64,000 bases of DNA from Ottelia alismoides (GCA_037367405.1 JAZKJV010003126.1:62001-126000); one strand, 5' to 3'. Shown: positions 41,442-54,230, counted from the stretch's first letter. Numbers and translations are program-made. The notes: generated from the sequence alone by a model not told the origin.

Positions 41442-44400
41442 TGATGAATCTGTGATTCATCACTCTAAAAATTGAAAATATAGCTTTGTTCCCGAGTAAT
41501 TAGCCGCATTTCATCAATTATTCTGCATTTTTATCATTCATGCACTTGAATTAATAATCGCATTTTAGCATTTCTATTTGCATTAAATGAGAAGCTCAAA
41601 TTCCCTTGTAAATATCACATGTATATTACCGTGTTTACCCCTTTAGTTTTCACTAGATCAGAATTGAATAAAATCAACACTATAGTGTACATATTGCTAA
41701 CACTAATAAACAAAAATACCAAAAAAATACTAACTTGTAAATTTGCCCAATGAAACACATACCCTACTTTGAGACTAAAAGCCATAAGATGTGAATATCC
41801 CTCTCATACAGTCTCTTATGGAGACCTACTCATTTTGAATTAATGTACGTTCAATAACCTACAAAACAAGGCCAAATTCAAAAAAAATCGGAGTTAATAT
41901 GTGAAACTTGGGTTTTGGGCCCTATTGTATATTGTATATATTGACTTATTTTGACCCTATTATTTTATGTACAAAAATAATCTTTGTTGATATGAAACTT
42001 TTGCATTTATTTTCTTTGATTATTGTTTTAATAAAATGTAGAAAAATCTAAATAAAAATTGAAGCAGAAATTAAAGAAAATAAATCAAATTGAATATGTA
42101 TATATAGTCTGCACTTATGTCCTTTTTATTTATTTCTTTATTTTTCTTATTTATTAAAAATCCGAAAAATAGATTAAGTTATTTATTTTATATTTTCTCT
42201 GATTTTATTTTGATTTTTAACTTATTTAAAAATGATAAAAAAATTGCAAAATACAAAAATGTGGTATTTTATATGTATAGAGTACCACCAAAAATACTTT
42301 TTGTACAAATGATTTATGTTAGCTTTGGGTCCTTCGCGAAAATTGTAGATCTAGTCGAGACGAACAACTTTCATGTTGACCACTTTTTGATTTGACTTCG
42401 TTTGTTATTTCTTTTTTATTTTTCTTTGAACTTAATTTTTGATCTTTTTCTGGGAGCGACACGTGGCTCCAGGAGCCGCCACGTGTCCCTCTCATTTTTA
42501 TTTTATTTTTAATTTCATCTTCCCGTTATTTATTTATTTATTTTCATTTTATTCATTTTTATATTCTTTTTATTATTATTATTATTATTTTATATTCCTT
42601 TTATTATTTATTATTTATTTATTTTTATTTTTATTGTTATTATTTATTTAGTTATTTTATTTATTTATTTTGATTATTATTATTTAATTTTTAGATTTTA
42701 ATTTTTTATTTTTTAATTTCCATAGTTACGTAGCAATTTTAGGGATGGCCACGTGGTCGCCCCTCTTCCTACGCCGCCCTCGATCGCAATTGTTGCCCTA
42801 CCTCCTGTGGCAGCATGCGGAGCAACCCACGGCATCTGCAATTGCCATCTCCATCTGAGCCGCCCTACCGTAGCTCGTGCTTCTCTCTCTTCCTCGATCA
42901 CCATCTCGCTCGCGTCGTGCGGCCGGCCCCTCTTGCGACTTCACCCACGACTCCCATAAAACACCGCTCGTCGCCCCCTTTACGCGCATCCGCCAACTTG
43001 GAGAGAGCCTCGACCCTCTAGCTCCGATCGTTGGGACGATGAGCGACCTCAGCATCGTCGGGTGAGATCCTCTCAACGAGATCCAGAGCTTCAACGAACT
43101 TTGCCATCGCCACATCATCGAGCTGCTTAGCGTGTTGCCTATGCCGGCGATTCGAGCGACAACCAGAGCGCTCCGACAAGCAGCTTACCCCGAGGTAATC
43201 ACCTATCCGTCTCTCTTCTTCCTCCCTTCTTTCTTTTCTTCTACCACCCGACTCAATCCCTTCCTTGTTGTTCGACCATCACCTTCTTCATTTCTTTCAA
43301 CCTCCTTCACATTTCCTCCGCGCTGAACCACCACCAACATAGGACCAACATGTTCCGTTCACCGCATCTCCAAACTCGTTTCATCTGCTCTGCCTCGCCC
43401 CTTCACCCCTCAACTCCGCTCCACTCGCCCAAACTCCTCCCGTCGGAGCAGCCGACTCGACACCCCCACCTGTCGTGTGTCGACCAAGCGCTTGCCTCGC
43501 TGACTTCACCGATGCACCACCAACCCTCAGTCATCATCAAGCTCCGACCACTTTCCACGTGAGCAGCAAAAGAAACCCTGGGTCCAAGCCGGAGCCGAAG
43601 AACTTTCCCTCCAGATCACGTACGATCAAGAATATAGAGGATCTAGGCCGTCCATCGATGCCCAAAGCATAGCCATCGGATCAAGCCTTTATCGACGGTT
43701 GAGATCCACTTCCAGACCTGCCTTCCAAGTAGCAACCTCGTTTCGAGCCGAGGCGTCAGGACGCACCACGTGGAAGAATAGCGTCCAAGCCCGACACTAT
43801 CACTTGCTACACCACGTACGTGCGGGTAATTTGTGGCGTACCTCCCCTCGGTTTTCCAGAATAACCAGAAAGTCCAAGTCACGCGCACGACATGCATGAC
43901 TTTGAAAAAATAGCAACGGGGTCCTCAACAGTTCCCAGAATTCCAAATCTACCCCCGCGAGGGATAAATTGCGAAGAAAGCCAATCGATTTTAACAAAAT
44001 TACAAAAAGGCCCCTCTGAAGGGTAAAATTGCAAACAATTATTTTTTTTACAATTATGCCCCTGAAACTTCATTTGATCATAACTTGAGCATCTTTTGTC
44101 GGAATTTGATGTTCTTGGTGTCGTTGTGATCCTCGTCTCATTATATATCATATTAAACACTGAGATTCCGCTTTTAAGATAGTATTTGAGGAGTCTATTT
44201 CTTATGCTGAGCAACGTTATTTAAAATCATTGATTATGTGTTGATCAATAAATGGTGGAAAAGTTGGGGATAATTTCTGGGACTTAACATATTATTCTCT
44301 AATCAATTATTCAGAAATAAGGGAGAGGCATTTATTAATTAATAGGTTTGTACACATTGATCGGATTAATTGCTCTTGTTTGACTTGACTTTCTCCTCGT

Positions 44401-44839
44401 CGGCTTGTTCATCAGATTACGATAATGCATCATATTATTACATCATTTAAAAATCACAAAAAAAATGCATTTGTTTATTTATTTCTTGCCTTATCCAACA
44501 TAGCATTATTTTCTTGTATTAAAATTATTTTTAGAAAAACATGCATCACATTTTCTTGATTAATTAATTGCATTTTTTTAAATTAAAAACCATAAAAAAA
44601 CTAAAAAAGATAAAAACATAAAAATGCCACTTTGAAAACATATTTTCTAGATCGCCTATAAACCAACCTAAGGAGACAGTTGCCTCCCTGAATTCGACTT
44701 TGGGCTTGCCAAAGTAAAATAAAGATTTGATTGTTCGCTTTAATTGGATAATCAATATAGTGGTTGTTTTGATAAATCCTAAGTGCATGAATACTATAAC
44801 AAAAATGACAAATTAATTATGCCATTTGGTGGTTTTTCA
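41442..44839 (+). repeat. 5' LTR of the gypsy element
   Basis: About 3.4 kb beginning TGATGAATC and ending near TTTTTCA. The first third is very AT-rich, with a TTATTTATTTATT-type low-complexity stretch at 42500-42720. The middle is GC-rich (42740-43180, 43330-43900) and contains several overlapping frames on both strands that are not genes. The same order recurs from 59473. About 140 bp present here near 42336-42476 are absent from the 3' LTR at about 60374. Confidence 0.85.
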
Positions 44840-44841
44840 AA

Positions 44842-44858
44842 TGGCATTGTTGCCGGGA
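44842..44858 (+). promoter_or_regulatory. Primer-binding site, tRNA-Asp type
   Basis: TGGCATTGTTGCCGGGA resembles TGGCGCCGTTGCCGGGGA, the site of Athila-type and related gypsy elements. Three central bases and one G differ. Confidence 0.75.
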
Positions 44859-45078
44859 AGACAGGGCTTAGGTTGATTTTTAGATAATTTAGTTCTTAGG
44901 TTTTCTACGCCAGGTAGTCCGACCCCTGATTTTTCTTGTAATTATCACTTTGTTTATTTTTCTATAATTTTTCGTATTTATTTATATTATTTCCTTTATT
45001 TTATTTTATTTTGTGTATCTCTCTGACCACCATCTTATTTGTGTGCAAGGGAGCTGACACGACAGAGCGGCTGCTTAG

Positions 45079-46935
45079 GTAGTCGAGCATCTTAGGAGCA
45101 TCATTAGAGCGAAGATAGAGCGTTGGTGGAGAGTGAAGGCAAAAGGCGGGGAGTCGTCCGGAAACTCGGGTCCGGGTGGTGCTGCTCTCCCTGGTGGGGA
45201 TGTCGCGAAGGGGAACGGGGTGATCTTCGGGGTCGCTGCTGGGTCTCGGAGTGGGGAAGGTGGCGAGGAGCGGCGGGACGCAGAGGACGCCTGGGTGCAT
45301 GTATCACATAAGAAGTCTGGTAAGCAGTGCTTCCGCTGTGACGATCGTGGTCATGTTGCTTCTTTCTGTTCTCTTCCTGCTCGTTGTTATGCATGTGGGA
45401 AGCCTGGTCATCGCCAAGCGTCAGATTGGCTCGTTCATGGTCGTGGCCCTCCTCCGTCCGGCTTGAACTCTCCTTCGGGGAATCCGCGGAGCATGTCGGC
45501 CTCTCGTTCGGTGTTCTCCGGCCCTGTTGCCTGGAGGGCGGCACGCTCGTTCGCTCAGGTGGTGGCTCCTCCTATCTTATCGTCGGGCGATGGTCTTCGT
45601 GGTGCGGGTGTAGAGGTGGCTATTGATGGTGCCTCGGCAGGGTTGGTTGGAGTGGGGGATGTTTCGTCGGTGGGGGAAGGCATGCAATGTGAGGACGTGC
45701 TTGGGAAGGCATTGCATGGGAAGGCGGTGCATGGGAAGGGGGTGCATGACGAGGGCAGGCGCGTCGAGGCAGTGGGGCTTGCTCGTCGGCGCAACGTGGC
45801 TTGGGATGATGTCAGGTCTCATCTTTTTGGCTTCCTGGGTCCCCTCTTCCGTGGGGATTTTCAAGTTTTGGATTCTACCTGTTGTTGTGTGCGTGGCCTG
45901 TCCCTGGAGCAACGGGAAAGGCTTCTGCGGAATGGGTCTACCGAAGATGTCGTCTGGAGATTGGTCCGAGTTGCGGATGGTGCATTCTCAGACACTGATG
46001 TCTGTGTGGCAGAGCTTCGCGGTGTTCCCTTCCTCTCTCGGACTGTCCCTTGCCTCTGCAAGGCATTCCGACGATGGGGGAGATTTTGGCGATCGTGGAT
46101 GATGGGCTTGCGCCGGATGCGGATTGGAAGGTTACTCGGGTCCTCATGGAGTGCAGCAAGGGTTTCCTCAGTGGTGCGCCTGGCAAGATCTTCTACGGTT
46201 CTTTGAAAGTTGGCCGGTGGCGGTTCAAGGTGGAGTTGTCCATCGCCGCCCCCTCGCCGGCCCGGTGGATGATCCTGATCGGGTGGCTTTGCTGGCCGGT
46301 TCGCTCGTCTCGGGGGCTGGGAATGACGTTTCCTCTTCTGGTTGCCAGCTGGCGCGTTTTGGGGGATATTCTGAAGCGTCGCACCCCTTGCATGACTCTT
46401 CTTGTCCCTTCGACGTGCCTCTTCGTTATTGCGCCTTTCGTCTGCAAGTCCCGGTTTCTCTGAGTTGAGGGCGTCCGAGGAGGATTTGTTTCCTCATTCT
46501 AGTCCGGTTTTGTCGGCTAGCGCATTGCATTTTTGATACTCGGGTCCTCTGGCGGGTTATGGTCCTTTGGACGTTGGCGGGTCCCTTACTTTCGGATCTT
46601 GGCCGCGGGCCTGGATGCCGAATGCCCCGATTACCTTTCCCGAGTCCTGTGCGGATATGCCCCAAGTCCAAATCGAGGAATTGTGGGATCTTTCAGACTT
46701 GGTAGGGGATCAGTCAGCGATGGCTACTATTGCTTCCCCCGTGGGGGCCTCTTCGGACGTGGTTGATGCTTCTGACGGGGGGGGCCTATCTGACTGGCGC
46801 TCGGGGAAGAGGTACAGGAGGCGTAAAAGCTCACGGCAGGGTTCTTTGGTGAGGCATTCCTGTGCGACTCAGCGGGAAGCCGTGGCGGAAGCTACTGGTC
46901 TCAGTGGCATTAGGGGAAGTTCTGATGGTTTTTAA
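45079..46935 (+). pseudogene. LINE ORF1, nucleic-acid-binding protein
   Basis: ORF1 proteins coat the LINE RNA. Two CCHC knuckles are visible near 45328-45410: CFRCDDRGHVASFC is complete, while the second, CYACGKPGH, lacks its last Cys (Trp instead). Proline/serine-rich text follows. The frame is left near 46050, where AIVDDGLAPDADW continues in another frame to the stop at 46463. It is regained by 46567 and then ends at the TAA at 46933-46935. At least two frameshifts and possibly a stop therefore break it. Its TAA overlaps the ORF2 ATG. No ATG opens the frame at the left; the first start-like codon is a GTG at 45133. Confidence 0.75.
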
Positions 46936-49900
46936 TGAAGGTTCTATCTTGGAATGTTAGGGGCCTTGGGGAGGCCGACAAGCGTCGCTCTTTGGGTCCG
47001 CGACTGTCCGAGCAGTGCTGTGATATTGCTTTTATCCAAGAAACGAAATTGAGAGGTGTGGATGATACCCTCTGGCGCTCTTTTGGTGCGGGTTCTATGG
47101 ACAAATTCCGTGCGATGGATGCGGTGGGGTCGGCGGGGGGTTTCTTGATAGCTTGGTGTTCTGCGGTGTTCTCTTTCACCTCGATTCTGGCGGGGAGACA
47201 TATGATCAAGGTTGTGTTGACTCGGGCTGAGTCTCTTGAGCCTATGGTGTTTTCTTGTATTTATGCCCCCAACTTATCATGTCCTGAGGAAGGATTTGTG
47301 GGAGGACCTTTGCGCGGCGGCTTCTTTGTTCGGGGGGCTTCCTTGGCTCTTGGGGGGCGATTTCAATGTCACGATTCATTCTTCCGATCGCCCCCGGAGC
47401 AGGGGTGGCCAGGATCCGGGGTCGCTTGATTTTATTGAGATTTTGGATGAGCTTGCATTGGAGGGCTTGGTCCCTCATGATATCTCTTACACTTGGAGGA
47501 ATATTTCTACATGTTCTAGAATCGATCGTTTCTTGGCCTCTGGGAAGCTGTTGGAGGCCTTCCCTCTTTGCGCGGTGTCTTCTCGCCCCCGCTCTTTCTC
47601 CGATCATACTCCCATTATGTGGGAGTCTGGCGAGGGCCATCGGCCGCGGGGTCTATTCCGCTATGAGAAATGCTGGCTGTTGGAGCCTAACTTCAAGGAG
47701 GTGGTGCAGGAGCATTGGGTCCATGCTTCGGTCGTGGGGTCTGCGGCTCACAGACTTGATCAGAAGCTTGCATCGTTGCGCAAAGTGCTTGCGGTCTTCA
47801 AGAAGGAATCCAGGTTGGCGTGTATTGCTATCAGGGCAGCGGCGGAGAAGGTCATCACGCGCCATGATCAGGCGGAGAACGAGCGGGACCTTTTGCCTGA
47901 GGAGCTCCTCGACCGGCTCTCTGCTCAATATCAGGTTGCGGCGGAGGACAAGAAAAGAAACATTGAATGTCAGCAGCGATCGCGTTTGAGATGGCTCAAA
48001 GAGGGTGATGCGAATACGGCCTTCTTTCACTGTGTGGCTAGCAGCATAAAACGTGCTAATTTGATGCGGGGTATTTCTATCAATGGTGTTCAGGTTTGCG
48101 GGGAGAGAGAGATGGGGACTGCCATCGTGGATCATTTCAAGCGCTTCTCGTCGTCTTGCTCCCCGCATAGGTGGCGCTGGCTGGGCCTTGGGGCGCCTTC
48201 TCTATCGTCCTCCGACTCTGGGCTTTTGACTCGCCCTATCTCTGTGGAGGAGGTTAAGGAGGCTGTGTGGGATTTAAATGTTGATTCTTCCCCGGGTCCG
48301 GATGGCTTCTCGGTGGCGTTCTATCGTGATTTCTAGGAGTTGGTGGCCAGTGATGTTATGGAGGTAGTGTCCGAATTTTGTGTAGGTAACTCTGGCTTTG
48401 ATCGGATTAGTAGGGCCAACATTGTTTTGATCCCTAAATCCACGGTGCCGCAGCGTATCGAGGATTATCGGCCTATCTCCGTCTCTAATGGCATTTATCT
48501 TATTGTTGCTAAAGTTTTAGCCAGACGTTTGGCTCGAGTCTTGGACTCTCTTGTCTCTCCGACCTAGGATGCTTTCATTAGGGGCAGGCAAATTGCGGAT
48601 TGCATTGCGGTTGCCTCGGAGTTGGTCGCTGAATGGAAGAACGATCATAAGAAGGGGGTTCTTTGGAAGGTCGACTTTGCTAAGGCATACGACTGCTTGG
48701 AGTGGCAGTTTTTGTGGTCTGTTCTGAGACGGCGAGGTTTCCCTGAGGTATGGATTTCGTGGATGCGTAGGTGCATCACCACCGCCTCCCTCTCGGTGTT
48801 GATCAATGGTCGGGCGGTCGGCGGCTTCTTCCAGCCAAGAAGGGGTGTGCGTCAGGGGTGTCCCCTCGCTCCCCTCCTCTTTGTGTTGGCTTCGGATGTC
48901 CTGGCGCGTATGGTGGATCGAGTAATTGAGGCTGGGTTGTCTAACGGATTCTGTAAGGGTGCACTCTGTGTGCCTTTGATCCAATTTATGGACGATACTA
49001 TATGCTTTATTGAGGGTGGCACTGCTGAGGTCTCCGGTATGGTGACCACTCTCGATCTTTTCAGCGAATTATCGGGAATGATGATTAATGGTTCTAAATC
49101 CAAGGTGATTCCCTTCGGCATGTCGCAGGAGGAGGCGGAGGAGTGCGGTCGGTTGTTGGGTTCTCCTCCAGGTGAGCTTCCTATTGATTATCTTGGCTTA
49201 CCTTTGGTGGTGGGGAGGGCCAGGATCCGGGATTGGCGCTTGATTGTTGATCGCGTGGAAACGCACCTTGTTGGTTGGCGCGCGGCTTTGCTCTCTAGAG
49301 GGGGGCGTCTTGCCCTTCTTAAGTCTGTGCTTTCCTCTATCCCGATTTACTTCCTCTCTGTTCGTCGTATGCCAGTGGGGATTCGCTTGAGGCTTGAACG
49401 TTGTATGCGATGCTTTTTGTGGGGAAGGAAGGGGGAGGAGGGTAGGGGCCTTCATCTTGTCGCCCGGGATGAGGTTACTAAGTCAAAGCGGAATGGTGGT
49501 CTGGGTGTGTGTAGGCTAGAGGTGGTGAATGATGCTCTTTTACTCAAGTGGGTCATTGATAACTTCTTTATCTTTGTTCTTAGGGAGTTCCTGGGCGATG
49601 CTAGGCTGGGGATGGTGCGGGGGGCCGAGAACGTTTGTCATTCTCCGTTTTGGCGTAATGTGTTGGATGCTTTTGCGAGGAATGCTTCGTTGTTTATCCC
49701 GGTGCTGGGGAAGGGGGATTCTTTCAAGTTTTGGATTGACGATTGGTTGGGAAGAGGTCCTTTGCAGGAGCGCTTCCCGCGCTTGTTTGCTTTAGCGTCT
49801 CATAAAGATGCGTCGGTTGCTTATTGCTGGTTGGATGGTTGCTGGTGTCCGCGCTTTCTCGCGAATTTCTCGGGTCAGCGGATTGATGATTTTGTTTCAC

Positions 49901-50460
49901 TGTTGGACGCCCTTCGTGTCTTTGCTAGGTCGAACGAGGGTGTGGATCACTGGACTTGGAAGGACGGTCCCTTCTCCACGCGCAAGGCATATCGGGCGCT
50001 AGTTCCTCCACCTCCTACCGATGTTGCTCTCCTTGTGCGCGATTGTGGTTTTTTTTGGAGTCTGCGGCTGCCTGAGCGCATTGGTTTCTTCCTTTGGCTT
50101 CTTCGCAGACGGAGGTTGATGATGCGTGATCGCTGTGCTAGATTCTTCGATAACATCAATGCTACCTGTATCCTCTGTAATTTGGAGGTGGAAACTATTG
50201 ATCACCTTTTCTTCGGGTGTCACTTGGTTCGCGGGATCTGGGATGATTTACCTTGGGCGAGGTCGGACAACCTTTCTGCTTTTTGCGAGATTCTTTGGAG
50301 CAACAGGAACAGGGCTAGGAGAGATTTTTTGGCCCCCTTCGCAAGGTTGTGGTGCATTTGGCTGGGAAGGAACGAAGCTCTCTTCTCCGGTCAACGGTTC
50401 TATCGGGAAAATATTATTATTCTTTGCTCGCACTTTCTCGATGACTGGTGTGCGGTGTAG
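46935..50460 (+). pseudogene. LINE ORF2, endonuclease and reverse transcriptase
   Basis: ORF2 nicks target DNA and copies the RNA in place. It starts MKVLSWNVRGLG, the opening of APE-type endonucleases, with GGDFNV near 47352 and SDHTPI near 47599. RT follows with SSPGPDGFSVAFYRDF near 48286-48333, DFAKAYDCLEW near 48672, RQGCPLAP near 48852 and the catalytic FMDD with Asp codons at 48991-48996. A zinc-finger domain CILCNLEVETIDHLFFGC lies near 50169-50222. Defects: a one-base frameshift in a C run (47266-47270), TAG at 48334-48336 and TAG at 48565-48567. The 612-codon stretch from 48622 to 50460 is intact. Total length, near 1175 codons, is normal for plant L1-type elements. Confidence 0.88.
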
Positions 50461-50646
50461 GCCTTGGGTCTTGTTCTTGGGGGTTGGCGATATTCGGTTG
50501 CTTTTCAATTTCCTCTTTCGGGTTTTCATCAATTTCTTTCCCTCTTTCTCCTCTTCGCTGTAATTATCTTTGTTTATTTTCTTTTTTATAATATTGGGGC
50601 GAACACATTTGAGTGTCTCCCCCTTTTTTTGAGCCTCAAAAAAAAA

Positions 50647-52186
50647 TTAAGCCGACTGAAAGAATGCATAAAAATTAAGATCGAGTCGAGTCGTGAGAGA
50701 GTGTAGAGTTTAGGATTTTATTTTCTGCATTTATTTGATTTTAGTAATTAATTTCTAATAATTTAGGTAACTGCATATTTCCTGTGGATTCCGTTTAAGA
50801 TCTCGCATGTGTATACGGACATTGGACATTTTATTTTGTGGTGTGTTGAGACCTGTTTCACTTTTTTGGTGAGGGTGGGGCTCGACTTGACTGGCTCGTA
50901 GGTTAGGCCTGCACATGCGGCTCTTAGAGCTTTTATTTAGGTCAAATATCCGTTGCTTGTGCTCATTTAATTTAGGACCACACATTCATATTTAATAATA
51001 CGCATCGTAGATCATTCTACTTGGTCAAAACTGAAATCAATTCCACCCTGCTAATAGAACTTTCTGCTAGGAGCGGTTTCATTGCATGCATTTCATATAG
51101 CATAAAATTTTCAATTTTGTATTGCATCCAACATGCAGAGTGCGAGGATCATTGTAAGTCTCCTAAACTGGGCATTCAACGTTGATTTATACTATTGCAT
51201 AGGCTTTTCTCGACTCACTTCCCCTTGGTTTTATAACTTAAGATAAAAGGAAATCGGGATTGTTCGTTAGGCATGCCTTGTGTGGTGGAATAAATTCAGT
51301 GAAAATCAAACTTAAAATCGGGATTGTTAATACAACTTTGACCAAAAAAATCTGAAGTAAAATTTGAATTGTTTTCGAGAGAGCAACTCCGTCCTTGTAT
51401 GCAGGTACTTACCTCCAAACAGAGTGGGTGAGGATGCAACCACTAAAGGTTAGAGCCCAAATCCTGGACTGCCCCCTAAGTCTCTATTTCTGACTCTCGT
51501 GGATTTGCGAGCTGCAAGGGCTTGTCTTCGACCTTAGACTACGTTTTAGTTGTGTAAGCCTGTATGTCTCCTTTGTGGTGTGATATTGAACCCGACAGCC
51601 CGGGAAGATTACCTCATTGATTGGGAGCACACAGGAGCACCGTTGGACATAAGGCGACATGTTGTGTGTAATGGATTTATAAGATTGCGTTATCGTCAAC
51701 TAAAATGGACAAGATAATTCGGCCTAACCTTTGCGGCCTTCATCGTGTGCAGTTGGTGAACTTGGAGTTTGCTTTGTGTTTGTATTCAGGGGTGTGCATT
51801 CAAAGTCCACGCTCTTAGCACCTTTCCTATCACTCCTTGTTTCACATTGTGCTCTTGATTCGAACCTATTGACACAGAGAATGGCTGACTGGGGTGATTT
51901 TTTCTTGGACTTTGCGAGCCTCTCACTGACCACTCCAAATCGATGGTCCTCACAGGTTTAGGGACACTCTTACTCTGAACCCTCTCGGATTCATGGAGAC
52001 TCTTCCCATGAGACTAATGTCAATAAGTCGCTCTTCATTCTCGAGGGTGGTTAGATCCGGATCAACCCTCTCTTCTCTCATAATGTCGAGGAAGACTCTC
52101 ACCTCGATGCTTCTAATTTACCTTCCTACAGCTCTATTAACTCAAATCCTCGGTATTCGGAAGGTGAAGAGAAACAAGATAACAAG
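50647..52186. other. Gypsy leader after the LINE
   Basis: No frame over about 80 codons, mixed composition, continuing the leader begun at 44859. Plant gypsy elements commonly have long leaders, but here I see only spacer. Confidence 0.5.
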
Positions 52187-53140
52187 ATGCCTCCTAAGAA
52201 GAACCAAGATGATGAAGGAGATGATGACCCACTGAAGGACATCCTAGCCAGAGGTGCACAAGTTGAGCAAAGAAATGAACTATTCAGACAAGAGCTTGGT
52301 TAATTAAAGAATGAGGGGGAATCCATGAGAGATGCCTACAATCCCAGTGACGTACAAAACGAGAACTAGCTTAGGCCGGTTGTACCACCAAAGGCTAGAG
52401 AACTAAAGCATCACTTTTTGACACTCCTGCCAAAATTTTATGGCAATGCAATAGAGGAACCATACATGTTCCTGTAGGAGTTTGAAATGATATGTGACAA
52501 TCTAGGACGACATGGTGTCTCACAGGACTACATACGTCTTAGAGCCCTCCCCTTAGCTATAGAAGACAAAGCCATTTATTGGCTAAAAAACTTAGGGAGG
52601 GTAGTCGCGATGTGGGTTGCATTGAAGGACATGTTCCTCACGAAGTTCTACACGCTGAGTATGACTAATCAGATGAAGTTGCATATATCAATTTTCACAC
52701 AGATGTCCCATGAGCCTTTCCACGAGACATGGGAGAGATTCAAGGACTTGATTCAGAAGTATCCAGGTCACAATATCAACCGACCTATCTTGGTCCAAAC
52801 TTGTTCAGTGGTCTGACTCCCAAGATTCAAGGATTATTGAATGTTGCTCGTGGAGGCAGTTATCTGAACAGAGTAGCCGACACGATTTGGACGATTTTAG
52901 AGCAGATGGCAGAGACCAGCCACACCAGATCATCGAGCAGGGCTTACGACAAGCCACCTCCCTCCCGCATACATCAGAATGTGGGGAGAATAGTTGTTGC
53001 CGATCTGGAGAATGACCTACTCCCCAACATGGGGATTATCAGTGATAAATTAACAAAGATTGATCAGATCGAGAAAAAGGTGAGCGAGATACACAAGCTT
53101 ACCAAGTGGGGGAACCTCGCCAAGCTTCCGAGATAGATGG
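52187..53140 (+). pseudogene. Gypsy gag (Athila-like)
   Basis: A likely start ATG at 52187 opens a frame beginning MPPKKNQDDEGDDDP. In-frame stops fall at 52301-52303, near 52367 and near 52475. The capsid core is recognisable: DYIRLRALPLAIEDKAIYW (near 52531), FLTKFY near 52638, and HETWERFKDLIQKYP near 52721-52765. Near 52790 the frame shifts, after which LFSGLTPKIQGLLNVA continues to 53136. The order and spacing fit the retrotransposon gag domain. The protein would build the particle; this copy cannot. Confidence 0.8.
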
Positions 53141-53879
53141 CAAAGCTAGCTGATAGGGTCTCTAAGATTAAGATGCATGCCCCCTCTGCACCCCTTGTTC
53201 CTATTTACCGAGTGCACCACATTCAGGAGCAGCCTGTGTAGGGGCCTCACAACACGTAGACTCAGGGTTAACCTGAGATCCACGAGAGACAGTTCTTGGA
53301 GCCGACCATCGAGATAGTGACCGAGGAACGTCCACAGTTGCGGGAGGTGAATGGGATTTGATATACCAATGATCCCAACGCTACTCAGCGATAGCTGCAG
53401 CAGCGCCAACAGTTCCTCCCTCAGACCCAATACCGTCAGTTCCCATCCTCTCAGCAGCAGCAGTCGAACCATCATGGTCCCCTTCAGTACTAGCAGAACC
53501 CTCTTCAGCAGATCCAATATCGTCAGCAGGTTCATCAAGGACCTAACAGACCGCATTAGGGTCATCAGCAGCCTTCCCAGAGGAAGGACCATGAGCCTCA
53601 TCCTCGAGTACCTCTGACCTTCAGAGAATCCTCGATGAGCTCAAACTCATCCGCAATGAGCAGCATGATCAAATAGACAACATCAATCGACTTTCACGTT
53701 AGCGTAATGAGTTGACTGCCCTCAAGAACTCCATCCTAGCACAGGTTCAGGTTAACTCCAACAATCTGAACAAAGGACACTCGAACAGTCAAACATGTGT
53801 TGTCCATAAACACTACATGTGCGATATGAATTGAGATTCCAAGGAAGAAGACATATCTAAGAGCACACTTCATCACCAG
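53141..53879 (+). pseudogene. Gypsy gag-protease linker, glutamine-rich
   Basis: The plus strand in broken frames is very rich in Gln, Ser and Pro (QQRQQ, SSQQQQSNHHG, near 53395-53480). This is typical of the disordered linker after Athila gag. No zinc knuckle was found. A 151-codon minus-strand frame in the same place is a shadow. Confidence 0.55.
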
Positions 53880-54230
53880 TCAGACAGCTGACGTATCATT
53901 TGCTCGTATTTTACTCGATAACAGATCCTCAATCAATCAATTGCCATATTCCCTCCTAGATCATCTAGGCTTAGACCCTCTGAGGAGATCGAGAGAACTC
54001 CTACAGTTTGCAGACCGATCTGTTAAGAGGTCTAAGGGAAGTTGAGGGACAGCATCCTTGACATCGAGGGGAAGCAATATAAGGTGGACTTCACTGTCCT
54101 AGATATGGATTATCCCTGAAGATGGCAAGATTCCCATACTATCCTTGGTCGCCCTTTTCTGAGGATGGTTGCATCCATATTTGAATATACTCTGGGCAAG
54201 ATATGCTTTTATGCACATGATGAAAGTGTA
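53880..54230 (+). pseudogene. Gypsy aspartic protease region
   Basis: ILLDNRSSINQLPYSLLDHLGL (shown to residue 20 as ILLDNRSSINQLPYSLLDHL) near 53915-53980, then LLQFADRSVKRS near 54000-54035, matches the retropepsin region of Athila elements. The catalytic D-hydroxyl-G is DNR here, so the site is destroyed. A later ILGRPF-like segment appears near 54140-54160 across a frameshift. Confidence 0.6.

Larger units (their letters stand above)
45079..50646 (+). mobile_element. LINE (non-LTR retrotransposon) inserted in the gypsy leader
   Basis: Two coding regions on the plus strand, ORF1 with zinc knuckles and ORF2 with endonuclease and RT, followed by a ~190-bp tail ending GAGCCTC and nine A residues (50638-50646). 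Its base composition is distinctly GC-richer than the surrounding gypsy DNA. The 5' limit is uncertain: the ORF1 frame is open back to 45079 with no in-frame ATG, so the start may be truncated. No clear target duplication was found by eye. It lies between the gypsy primer site and gag, in the same orientation. Confidence 0.85.
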
